A stretch of DNA of 8,064 nt from Chlamydiota bacterium (GCA_027449725.1 DAIDLB010000079.1:1-8064), one strand, 5' to 3'; shown: positions 1-5,565, numbered from the stretch's first letter. Notes: generated from the sequence alone by a model not told the origin. A program made the numbers and translations.

Positions 1-2
1 AC

Positions 3-863
3 AGCTCAGAGACGATCATTGCGACGTTATTGGGAGAGGCGAAACGGATCGGCGTCGAGATCCGGATGAAGCAAAGGGTCGAGCGAATTTTGCCGGGCTT
101 TTCGCTAGAGTTTCAGGGCGGGGGCGTCTTGAAGTGCAAAAAGCTGATCTTAGCCACGGGAAGCTCGAAGGATGGGCATGCCTGGGCAGAGGCGCTCGGG
201 CATACGATTGCAAAGCCGGTCCCATCGCTTTTTACATTTAACGTCCCCGAGTTTTCGCTCAAAGAACTGAGCGGCGTTTCGGTTCCGGAAGCGAGGCTCT
301 CCTTGGCTGGAACAAAACATGCGCAGACAGGCCCGCTCCTCATTACCCACTTCGGCTTCAGCGGCCCCGCCGCCCTCAAGCTCTCCGCCTGGGCGGCAAG
401 AGAGCTTTTTGAAAGGGAATACAAGGTCGATTTGAGGGTCGATTGGCTCCCCGGACGATCTGAAGAGGCGCTCTATCAAAGCTTGGTGGAATTGAAGGGG
501 AAGGCTCTGGAGAAGACGCTGGCATCTGAGAATCCGTTCCGGCTGCCGAAGCAGCTCTGGAAAACGCTCTTTCCCGACCCAAGAAGGTTGAGCGACATTT
601 CCCTAAAAGATCTGCGCCAGTTGGCAGGCAAGCTCCACTCCGACAGCTACCGGGTTGAGGGAAAGACCACCCATAAAGAAGAGTTTGTTACCTGCGGCGG
701 CGTAGAGAGGCAAGAGGTCGACTTCCGGACGATGGAGAGCAAAGTTTGTCCGGGCCTTTTTTTCGCCGGAGAAATCCTCGATATCGACGGCGTTACCGGC
801 GGATTTAATTTCCAAAACGCATGGACAACCGGCTACTTGGCCGGGGTATCCGCATCGAAATAA
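3..863 (+). CDS. BaiN/YhiN (HI0933)-family NAD(P)/FAD-dependent oxidoreductase, 5'-truncated
   Basis: The open frame enters from the window edge and ends at TAA 861-863, giving 286 visible codons. A TTG at position 30 is probably internal, because the residues before it (SSETIIATLLGEAKRIGVEIR) read straight into the helix that precedes the second dinucleotide-binding strand in this family. Visible family marks are the ATGSS turn after a hydrophobic strand (LILATGSS), the middle THFGFSGPAAL segment, the late CGGVE motif, and the C-terminal flavin-binding stretch FFAGEILDIDG followed by GGFNFQNAW. The N-terminal GxGxxG FAD-binding motif and roughly the first quarter of a protein usually near 400 aa lie outside the window. 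Members are flavoproteins of the cytosol. Some reduce bile-acid intermediates, but for most, including YhiN, the substrate is unknown, so the family assignment is firm and the reaction is not. No terminator hairpin is visible before the next gene. Confidence 0.92.
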   Translation, partial: SSETIIATLLGEAKRIGVEIRMKQRVERILPGFSLEFQGGGVLKCKKLILATGSSKDGHAWAEALGHTIAKPVPSLFTFNVPEFSLKELSGVSVPEARLSLAGTKHAQTGPLLITHFGFSGPAALKLSAWAARELFEREYKVDLRVDWLPGRSEEALYQSLVELKGKALEKTLASENPFRLPKQLWKTLFPDPRRLSDISLKDLRQLAGKLHSDSYRVEGKTTHKEEFVTCGGVERQEVDFRTMESKVCPGLFFAGEILDIDGVTGGFNFQNAWTTGYLAGVSASK

Positions 864-885
864 TTATTTTTAATCGATTGTCTCG

Positions 886-914
886 TTGTTTAAATTTCAA
901 ATTTCCACTAAACT
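886..914 (+). promoter_or_regulatory. putative sigma70-type promoter of the first paralogue
   Basis: TTGTTT (886-891) and TAAACT (909-914) are separated by exactly 17 nt in an AT-rich gap of 85 nt. The -10 matches the consensus at 4 of 6 positions and the -35 at 3 of 6. It lies 34 nt before the ATG at 949, a spacing repeated by TAnACT boxes upstream of the two other paralogues. This is a prediction by eye only. Confidence 0.45.
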
Positions 915-948
915 TCCCATCCAAAACAATTAAAGAAGGATTGTTCAA

Positions 949-2304
949 ATGGAAAACTCAACAGTTTCTTTGAAAATGACACAAATTTCTTCGGCAGCCT
1001 TGCCAACAGCTCCGGCAAGCAACCGCTATTTCACCTTCAGCAAGCAGTTCGCCCGCGAGAAGCTAGCCGAAGGATTCTCCAAGAAAGCCCCCTCCCAAGT
1101 CGCCACTGCGCTCAATGTAATGAAAATCGCTCCCGCACTGTTCTTCATGATTGAAAAACTTGCGGCCGCTCTCGAAACAGTGCTGAACGCAGGCGCTTCC
1201 CTATTAGGCTGCTCTGCCAGCGCATTCGATAACCATGAGATCATCGTAGTGGACAATTCCGGGAAAGCAGACAAGACACTGGCCGCTCCGACTCCGGTAA
1301 AAGTCGAAACGACAATTGTTGAAGAGCCAGCTTCTCCAGTCAAGAAGGAAGAGACGCCTGTAGCAACCGCTCCGACTCCGGAAAAAGAAAAAACGCCTGA
1401 ACAACCTCCTGTAGTTCAGCCGCAGCCTGAAACTCCAAAAGAAGATGTCCTGGACAAAGACTTGCTGGTTGAACCTATAGTGCCTCCTCCGGCCGCTTCG
1501 AATAGGGCGCGCAACCTGGTTATCGGCGCAGGCCTCGCTGCCCTGATCGGCGGAATTGGCTGTCTAGCAATCGGTTACTTTAACAAAGATCCTATCAATC
1601 AAAATCCTTTCGATCCAGATACAATGTGCGGATTGGAAGAACCACCGCTTACCGAGGCAGACGTTGCGACTTGCCATCCAAATAGCGGAGAGATGTGCGA
1701 CCTTTCCACACCATCTTGGAAGGGAAAATTATTTAACATCCAGCAACCTGTATGTCATCCAGATAGCGGAGAGATGTGCGACCTTCCCGACACTCCAACT
1801 TGCCATCCAAATAGCGGAGAGATGTGCGACCTTTCCACACCATCTTGGAAGGGAAAATTATTTAACATCCAGCAACCCGTATGTCATCCAGATAGCGGAG
1901 AGATCTGCGACCTTCCCGACACTGCAACTTGCCACGCGGATGATACCCAAACTTGCTGGGCTACGACCCAACTACTCAATGGCGAGATTAAACGGATGTC
2001 CGAAGAAGAGCGCATTCAACGCGATATCCTGCTCGCTTTGTATGAACACAACAGCACCGCATTTGAGTTTGGTGAACAAGCCGAACTGTGCTGGCACAAA
2101 AAACACGACTCGAACAACGCTTACTGGTGCGAGAAGACGTTATGCCAGAACGCTCCCATTTGCGATGACGAATCAATTAAAAAATACTCCCAAACGGACG
2201 GCTCGCCATATACAGCATTTAAGGAAACAAGCGGCGACCATTGCCTTGAAGTAACTTGCAATGAATATTTCGCATGCGATAATGACCCTATATGCGAAGA
2301 TTAA
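949..2304 (+). CDS. Cys-rich single-pass membrane protein with Pro/Glu linker, paralogue 1 of 3 (function unknown)
   Basis: I do not recognise this 451-aa protein as a named family. The start at ATG 949 has AGAAGGA (934-940) 8 nt upstream. In order: a Ser/Thr-rich N-terminus (residues 1-24); a YFTFSKQF motif (27-34); a hydrophobic/amphipathic stretch (about 50-87) resembling a membrane-associated helical hairpin; a Pro/Glu/Lys/Thr linker (about 105-184); a transmembrane helix (about 188-211) preceded by NRARN; and a 240-residue tail holding 19 cysteines. The tail starts with CH-x6-C motifs at 242, 269, 285 and 312 plus a degenerate fifth at 328, made by a tandem duplication. It ends with two C-x4-C-x5-C clusters (C394/399/405 and C432/437/443, then C449). 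Positive residues before the helix suggest the N-terminus is cytoplasmic and the Cys tail is across the membrane, where disulfides could form; metal binding by the CH motifs is the alternative. The next two genes share the N-terminal domain, linker and helix layout. A secreted effector or envelope protein is possible but unproven. Confidence 0.88.
   Translation: MENSTVSLKMTQISSAALPTAPASNRYFTFSKQFAREKLAEGFSKKAPSQVATALNVMKIAPALFFMIEKLAAALETVLNAGASLLGCSASAFDNHEIIVVDNSGKADKTLAAPTPVKVETTIVEEPASPVKKEETPVATAPTPEKEKTPEQPPVVQPQPETPKEDVLDKDLLVEPIVPPPAASNRARNLVIGAGLAALIGGIGCLAIGYFNKDPINQNPFDPDTMCGLEEPPLTEADVATCHPNSGEMCDLSTPSWKGKLFNIQQPVCHPDSGEMCDLPDTPTCHPNSGEMCDLSTPSWKGKLFNIQQPVCHPDSGEICDLPDTATCHADDTQTCWATTQLLNGEIKRMSEEERIQRDILLALYEHNSTAFEFGEQAELCWHKKHDSNNAYWCEKTLCQNAPICDDESIKKYSQTDGSPYTAFKETSGDHCLEVTCNEYFACDNDPICED
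1669..1926 (+). repeat. two tandem copies of a 129-bp coding repeat
   Basis: Copy 1 is 1669-1797 and copy 2 is 1798-1926, in frame (43 codons each) inside the Cys-rich tail of paralogue 1. Aligned by eye they differ at three positions: 1749/1878 T to C (silent), 1776/1905 G to C (Met to Ile) and 1795/1924 C to G (Pro to Ala). Each unit also contains two half-motifs of the form (T/V)CHP(N/D)SGE(M/I)CDL, beginning 81 nt apart, which share a 23-bp identical core. There was therefore an older internal duplication followed by a recent one. A weakened fifth motif (TCHADDTQTCW) follows directly from 1927. Confidence 0.97.
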
Positions 2305-2322
2305 TTTGACTCTGACTCCAGC

Positions 2323-2347
2323 GCGGGATTGAGCGATTCAATCCCGC
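2323..2347 (+). terminator. hairpin after paralogue 1, weak terminator
   Basis: A perfect 10-bp stem (GCGGGATTGA with TCAATCCCGC) closes a 5-nt loop, 18 nt after the stop codon. Only a short, displaced T run (TTTT at 2353-2356) follows, so it may terminate inefficiently or mainly protect the 3' end. The stem is nearly the same as the one after paralogue 3. Confidence 0.6.
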
Positions 2348-2359
2348 ATCCGTTTTACA

Positions 2360-2389
2360 TTTACCTTTATCCTTTCTTTCGAGTACACT
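2360..2389 (+). promoter_or_regulatory. putative promoter of the second paralogue
   Basis: TTTACC (2360-2365) and TACACT (2384-2389) are 18 nt apart, and the -10-like box ends 35 nt before ATG 2425. Both boxes match the consensus at 4 of 6. The main support is the matching distance and TAnACT form in front of the other two paralogues. Confidence 0.4.
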
Positions 2390-2424
2390 CTTCGATGCTA
2401 AATCAAATAAGCAGGAGATCCTGA

Positions 2425-3294
2425 ATGGAACCATCAACAATTTCTTTAAAAATGACCACTGACTCTACACTGCTCCCGGCAGCTCCTGAGCCAGAGAAAA
2501 GCCGTTATCAACAATTTACTTTCAGCAAGAATTTTGAACGCGCGCAGCTGAGCCAAGGTTTTGCGCAAAAATTCCCATCGCCCATCGTCACCGCCTTGAA
2601 TGTCACTCGGATTGCTCCGGCTGTATTCTTCGCAGTTGAGAAGTTTGCGCAAGCGCTGCAAGCGGTGCTCAATGCCGGCTCATCTCTCCTCCATTGCGCA
2701 TGCGGCTGCCTCTTCGACAAAGAGATCGTTGTTATGGAAGCGCCGAAGCCAACAAAATCGATTGAGGAAAAACCGGTCGATAAGACGCCGATCCAAAAAA
2801 TCGTCGACAAAGCCGCTTTCACCATCGGTCTCCCGGCTACGCCTCCCGTTGACGTCTCCGAGGAAACCCCTGCTGAAGAGCCAGCTACTCCTGTCGCTGC
2901 AGACGATGTCACACCTGAAGAGCCTGCTTCACCAGCTCCAGCGGATGCTGTGGATACTGTTGAACCCACTCCTACCCCGGTCGAAGTTGAAGAACCTGCC
3001 GAAGCGCCTAAAGACGGTTTGGACAAATACGATGACTTGCTCCTTGTAAACGACGAACCTGTTGTGCCACAGGCTCCTTCCAATACCACCCGCAACCTCC
3101 TGATCGGCGGCGGTCTTGCTGTGGCCGGCGGCATTGTATACGGTGCGTTAAGTCACCTTAATGTTCTCCCTAGCATTTCTAACCCGTTCAACTTTTTCTC
3201 TGGTAACACACCGACTGTGACATCGACGGAGATCATCGGAACATTGCCGGAGATCAACGGAACATTGTCAAATCCCGACGCTGATCTCGAATAA
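2425..3294 (+). CDS. Single-pass membrane protein with Pro/Glu linker, paralogue 2 of 3 (function unknown)
   Basis: This 289-aa protein is the clear sister of paralogue 1. The first residues are MEPSTISLKM against MENSTVSLKM. QFTFSKNF lies at 30-37, and the segment TALNVTRIAPAVFFAVEK (56-73) closely matches paralogue 1. ATG 2425 has AGGAG (2413-2417) 7 nt upstream. The hydrophobic stretch (about 53-90) ends in a cysteine cluster (C91, C93, C95). The linker (about 104-218) is strongly acidic and Pro/Ala-rich with repeated EEPA(T/S)P blocks and has almost no positive charge in its later half. It ends in GLDKYDDLLLV and SNTTRN, both matched in paralogue 1 (VLDKDLLV, SNRARN). A Gly-rich transmembrane helix (about 224-241) follows. 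The tail is only about 48 residues, has no cysteine, and contains a 7-residue duplication (TEIIGTL, PEINGTL). The tail is where the family differs most, so tail function probably differs while the anchor is conserved. No enzyme motif is visible. Confidence 0.88.
   Translation: MEPSTISLKMTTDSTLLPAAPEPEKSRYQQFTFSKNFERAQLSQGFAQKFPSPIVTALNVTRIAPAVFFAVEKFAQALQAVLNAGSSLLHCACGCLFDKEIVVMEAPKPTKSIEEKPVDKTPIQKIVDKAAFTIGLPATPPVDVSEETPAEEPATPVAADDVTPEEPASPAPADAVDTVEPTPTPVEVEEPAEAPKDGLDKYDDLLLVNDEPVVPQAPSNTTRNLLIGGGLAVAGGIVYGALSHLNVLPSISNPFNFFSGNTPTVTSTEIIGTLPEINGTLSNPDADLE
3227..3267 (+). repeat. short 21-bp-period tandem duplication
   Basis: Blocks 3227-3246 and 3248-3267 are identical over 19 of 20 bases (differing at 3236/3257, T versus A) with a period of 21 bp. 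They encode TEIIGTL then PEINGTL near the C-terminus of paralogue 2. It is a small in-frame duplication in the variable tail. Confidence 0.85.
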
Positions 3295-3315
3295 TTGAGA
3301 GCTTCTTGAGCAGTC

Positions 3316-3355
3316 AAATCGGCGGGAGTGAACCTTCACTCCCGCCGATTTTTTT
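3316..3355 (+). terminator. strong intrinsic terminator after paralogue 2
   Basis: There is a near-perfect inverted repeat with 17 complementary pairs (3316-3332 with 3335-3351) around a tight loop. It has a GC-rich core (GGCGGGAGTG) and runs directly into seven Ts (3349-3355). It begins 21 nt after the stop codon. It should separate paralogues 2 and 3 transcriptionally. Confidence 0.93.
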
Positions 3356-3402
3356 GCATCTGTCTATAAAAATTTTGAATGGCTCTTTATTAACTCTTCC
3401 TG

Positions 3403-3408
3403 TAGACT
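3403..3408 (+). promoter_or_regulatory. putative -10 box of the third paralogue
   Basis: TAGACT ends 35 nt before ATG 3444, in the same position and form as TACACT and TAAACT upstream of the other paralogues. I see no convincing -35 box at 16-18 nt. A promoter is expected here because a strong terminator lies just upstream. Confidence 0.3.
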
Positions 3409-3443
3409 CTCCCGCGGATTTAAAATTCCAAGGAGCAACTCTG

Positions 3444-4283
3444 ATGGATTCGCTAAAAATTTCTTCACTCTCTCCTAGCTGCACCCCGCCGCAGGAAACG
3501 AATAAAAACCGTTTTGAACCCCTCACCTTTAGTAAGCATTTTCATCACCTAAACGCTTGGAACGCGATCGATCAAAGAATGCCTTCTTGCGTGGGCACCG
3601 CCTTGAAGGTCGTTTTGGCCGTTCCTGTTTATTTAGTCGAGATGGTCGCAAGAGCTGCCGAAGCGATTGGAAATACCGGGGTTTGGGCACTCAACGGACA
3701 TTTTGGCCGCTCTGTTGAAGCCGTGGATACTTCTAAATTGGATCTTCCTCCGGCTAAAAAAGTGTATGACGAACCGATCCTCAAAAAAGCAGACAAACTG
3801 GTTTCTCCAAGCCTTGTAATCGAAAAATCGGCAAATACAGAAACACCCGAAGAAGCTGTCCCCACCTCAAAAGAAACGGATGCGCCCGTGGCCTATGAGC
3901 CGGCTCCTGTAGCGGAAACGCCTCTTTCCACAACAACGACCTTGATCGAAAAACAGCCCAGCGAAGAGAACATCGGCTGGGAATGGGACGCTAATAACCC
4001 CGATCAAATCCGCGTCCGCTATCCTGAACCCGCAGTCCCCACGAGCAAGGGAAGCTATTTGACAACAGCCCTGGGAGTGATCGGACTTGCCGCAGTTTCT
4101 ATACCGGCTCTATATTATGGCTATAACTACATAACCTCCACTGAAGAAGCCCCTACTTATGCATGGCGATTGATTCAAGTCATGTCAAATCAGGGGGCCT
4201 CCGAGGGCTGCATGAAGACACTTTGCGATGGGTCATTTGAGTGTGTGAACAATTGCCCGGAAAGTATGATCCCGAATCAGTAA
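3444..4283 (+). CDS. Single-pass membrane protein with short Cys tail, paralogue 3 of 3 (function unknown)
   Basis: The protein is 279 aa. The frame is open further upstream, but the start at ATG 3444 is chosen for three reasons: AAGGAG (3430-3435) sits 8 nt before it, the N-terminus then aligns with the sisters (MDSLKISSLS), and the longer reading would run through the terminator. It is the most diverged member but keeps LTFSKHF (27-33), a TALKVVLAVPVYLVEM hydrophobic stretch (about 52-67), a Pro/Glu/Thr-rich linker (about 98-200) and a transmembrane helix (about 204-228, ending in aromatic residues). The approximately 50-residue tail ends in C256-x4-C261-x5-C267-x3-C271. The CMKTLC part is nearly the CEKTLC of paralogue 1, which argues that the Cys cluster is ancestral. 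The tail is expected on the same side of the membrane as in paralogue 1. Partner and function are unknown. Confidence 0.85.
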   Translation: MDSLKISSLSPSCTPPQETNKNRFEPLTFSKHFHHLNAWNAIDQRMPSCVGTALKVVLAVPVYLVEMVARAAEAIGNTGVWALNGHFGRSVEAVDTSKLDLPPAKKVYDEPILKKADKLVSPSLVIEKSANTETPEEAVPTSKETDAPVAYEPAPVAETPLSTTTTLIEKQPSEENIGWEWDANNPDQIRVRYPEPAVPTSKGSYLTTALGVIGLAAVSIPALYYGYNYITSTEEAPTYAWRLIQVMSNQGASEGCMKTLCDGSFECVNNCPESMIPNQ

Positions 4284-4296
4284 CTAATCCAGTTTA

Positions 4297-4321
4297 GCGG
4301 GATTGAGCAACTCAGTCCCGC
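4297..4321 (+). terminator. hairpin after paralogue 3 without a T tract
   Basis: An 11-bp stem (GCGGGATTGAG with CTCAGTCCCGC, one G-T pair) closes a 3-nt CAA loop, 13 nt after the paralogue 3 stop and 17 nt before the tsaD ATG. What follows is A-rich, with no T run, so intrinsic termination is doubtful. Read-through into tsaD, RNA 3'-end protection, or a partial block on tsaD expression are all possible. Confidence 0.5.
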
Positions 4322-4338
4322 ACAACATAAAGCACCCT

Positions 4339-5331
4339 ATGCTCATCTTAGGCATTGAAAGCACCTGCGACGAAACCTCGGCTGCCGTCGTTCAAGACGG
4401 CAGAGAGATCCTCGCTGAAGAAACGGCCTCTTCTGCGGAGGTGCATCGGCTCTATGGCGGGGTTTTTCCCGAGATGGCCTGCCGCCGCCATATCGACGCG
4501 ATCCTCCCCGTCATCTCAAGCGCTCTGCAAAAAGCCTCTGTTTTTCCTCAAGACCTGGACGCGATTGCCGTAGCCAGAGGTCCCGGGCTGATCGGCGCGC
4601 TCCTCATCGGCCTTCAGGCGGCCAAAGGGCTCTCGATTGCTTGGGACAAACCGCTCATCGGCGTCAACCACGTCGAAGCGCATCTCTACGCGGCGATGAT
4701 GGCAAAAACACCCCTCTTCCCAGCGATCGGCCTCGTCCTCTCCGGCGGACATACGTTGATGCTGGAAATGGAAAACGCCGGCAGCTACCGCCTCATCAGC
4801 ACAACGGTGGATGATGCCATCGGCGAAGCCTTCGACAAGACAGCCACCCTGCTCGGTCTTGCCTATCCCGGCGGTCCGGCCCTGGAACAAATGGCAAAGA
4901 CAGGCAACGGAGCCAAGATCAGCTTCGGCCTTCCCAAGGTCAAAAACAATCCTCTTGCTTTTTCCTTCAGCGGCCTCAAGACGGCAGCTCTCTATGCAAC
5001 AAAGCAAGCCTCGCAGGAAGATTACCCTGACATCGCCGCCGCCTTTCAAGAGACCGCGTTTGCCGACCTGCTCCGAAAGACCCGCCTCGCCATGCAGACC
5101 CGCTCCTGCCGCTCCCTCGTCTTCGGCGGCGGCGTCTGCAACAACCGGCGCCTACGCGATCTCTTCCAGGAGCAATTCCCCGGCCTCCCACAGTTCTGGC
5201 CGGCTCCCGGCCTCTCCGCCGACAACGCCGCGATGATCGCCGGCCTCGGCTACCACAAATTCATCGCCTCCAACGGCCAGGGAGACCCGCTCGACCTGGA
5301 AGCTCTTCCCAGAACGCCTTTCTGGAATTGA
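4339..5331 (+). CDS. tsaD: TsaD, tRNA N6-threonylcarbamoyladenosine (t6A37) transferase subunit
   Basis: TsaD moves the threonylcarbamoyl group from threonylcarbamoyl-AMP to A37 of tRNAs that read ANN codons. In bacteria it works in the cytosol with TsaB and TsaE. The 330-aa protein spans the normal family range from its first residues (MLILGIESTCDETS). Visible motifs are HVEAH (H111, H115; metal ligands), LSGGHT (134-139), DDAIGEAFDK (158-167), FSFSGLKTA (208-216), the Gly-rich GGGVCNN (263-269; NN replaces the more usual AN) and SADNAAM with D295, the third metal ligand. All catalytic positions are kept. ATG 4339 is preferred to upstream in-frame starts because the family begins right there; the ribosome site is weak (only AAAGC upstream). 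No own terminator follows, since the tRNA promoter overlaps its stop. The TsaD call is secure, and the neighbouring tRNA-Pro is not a t6A substrate, so that adjacency is probably incidental. Confidence 0.97.
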   Translation: MLILGIESTCDETSAAVVQDGREILAEETASSAEVHRLYGGVFPEMACRRHIDAILPVISSALQKASVFPQDLDAIAVARGPGLIGALLIGLQAAKGLSIAWDKPLIGVNHVEAHLYAAMMAKTPLFPAIGLVLSGGHTLMLEMENAGSYRLISTTVDDAIGEAFDKTATLLGLAYPGGPALEQMAKTGNGAKISFGLPKVKNNPLAFSFSGLKTAALYATKQASQEDYPDIAAAFQETAFADLLRKTRLAMQTRSCRSLVFGGGVCNNRRLRDLFQEQFPGLPQFWPAPGLSADNAAMIAGLGYHKFIASNGQGDPLDLEALPRTPFWN

Positions 5332-5356
5332 CTCCTTTGGCGGAAATGAGTAAAAT
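5328..5356 (+). promoter_or_regulatory. sigma70-type promoter for tRNA-Pro, overlapping the tsaD stop
   Basis: TTGACT (5328-5333) and TAAAAT (5351-5356) each match the consensus at 5 of 6 with an ideal 17-nt spacer. Initiation near 5362-5364 would leave a leader of only some 6-8 nt before the mature tRNA. The -35 box includes the TGA of tsaD (5329-5331). Confidence 0.8.
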
Positions 5357-5369
5357 GCTTTTTCTTTTT

Positions 5370-5444
5370 CGGGGTGTAGCGCAGTTTGGCTAGCGCGTTT
5401 CGTTCGGGACGAAAAGGTCGTGGGTTCGAATCCCGCTACCCCGA
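5370..5444 (+). tRNA. tRNA-Pro (anticodon CGG)
   Basis: The cloverleaf is complete. Acceptor stem 5370-5376 pairs with 5437-5443 (one G-T pair), and the discriminator is A5444. The D stem is GCGC/GCGC (5379-5382, 5393-5396). The anticodon stem TTTCG/CGAAA (5398-5402, 5410-5414) carries loop TTCGGGA with anticodon CGG at 5405-5407 and G37 next to it, as expected for a tRNA-Pro methylated by TrmD. The T arm is GTGGG-TTCGAAT-CCCGC (5420-5436). It reads CCG. The CCA end is not encoded; five Ts follow immediately. Confidence 0.96.
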
Positions 5445-5489
5445 TTTTTCCTCACCTTATTGTGGCAAGCCCATTTAAAATCCCCTTTG

Positions 5490-5524
5490 TTTTTTGTGAT
5501 TCCGCAATGCGGAATCACAAAAAA
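5490..5524. repeat. perfect 35-bp palindrome (hairpin 1 of cluster)
   Basis: Two 17-nt arms (5490-5506 and 5508-5524) are perfectly complementary around one central base. Each arm has an A/T run outside and a GTGATTCCGC-type core inside. It could form a long hairpin in either strand's transcript. It is not a standard terminator for the + strand because the right flank is A-rich, not T-rich. With the two hairpins that follow it looks like a dispersed palindromic repeat. Confidence 0.9.
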
Positions 5525-5534
5525 ACTGGGGGTT

Positions 5535-5556
5535 CTAAGGGGGCTGGCCCCCTTAG
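5535..5556. repeat. GC-rich hairpin 2 of cluster
   Basis: The arms CTAAGGGGG (5535-5543) and CCCCCTTAG (5548-5556) are perfectly complementary around CTGG. It lies 10 nt after hairpin 1 and 9 nt before hairpin 3. No coding role is visible. Confidence 0.88.
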
Positions 5557-5565
5557 CAGGGACTT

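Noticed and set aside
1669..1926. The direct repeat considered as a CRISPR array
   Set aside because: The copies are contiguous with no spacers, lie in a coding frame, and translate into a regular protein motif.
1664..2254. A 196-codon + strand open frame overlapping paralogue 1 in another frame, with repeated IQIAERCATFP segments
   Set aside because: It is a by-product of the 129-bp repeat, whose length is a multiple of 3 and so keeps every frame in phase. It has no ribosome site and the main frame has clear paralogues.
2395..2424. A 9-codon leader ORF (MLNQISRRS) whose TGA abuts the ATG of paralogue 2
   Set aside because: If the TACACT box is the -10, transcription starts at or after this ATG, and no ribosome site precedes it. 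It is most likely chance.
2508..3134. A 208-codon antisense open frame over paralogue 2
   Set aside because: Its low-complexity Ser/Gly/Ala/Thr translation mirrors the Pro/Glu/Ala linker codons of the + strand, and there is no start signal.
3306..3443. An N-terminal extension of paralogue 3 by 46 codons
   Set aside because: It would be translated through the strong terminator at 3316-3355. The ATG at 3444 has a good Shine-Dalgarno site and aligns with the sister proteins.
4516..5049. A 177-codon antisense open frame over tsaD
   Set aside because: It is a shadow of a well-supported conserved gene, with no ribosome site or recognisable domain.
5490..5524. The 35-bp palindrome considered as an intrinsic terminator for tRNA-Pro
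   Set aside because: The stem is followed by GC-rich sequence after an A run, not by a T tract, and it lies 45 nt beyond the tRNA. It fits better as part of a repeat cluster.
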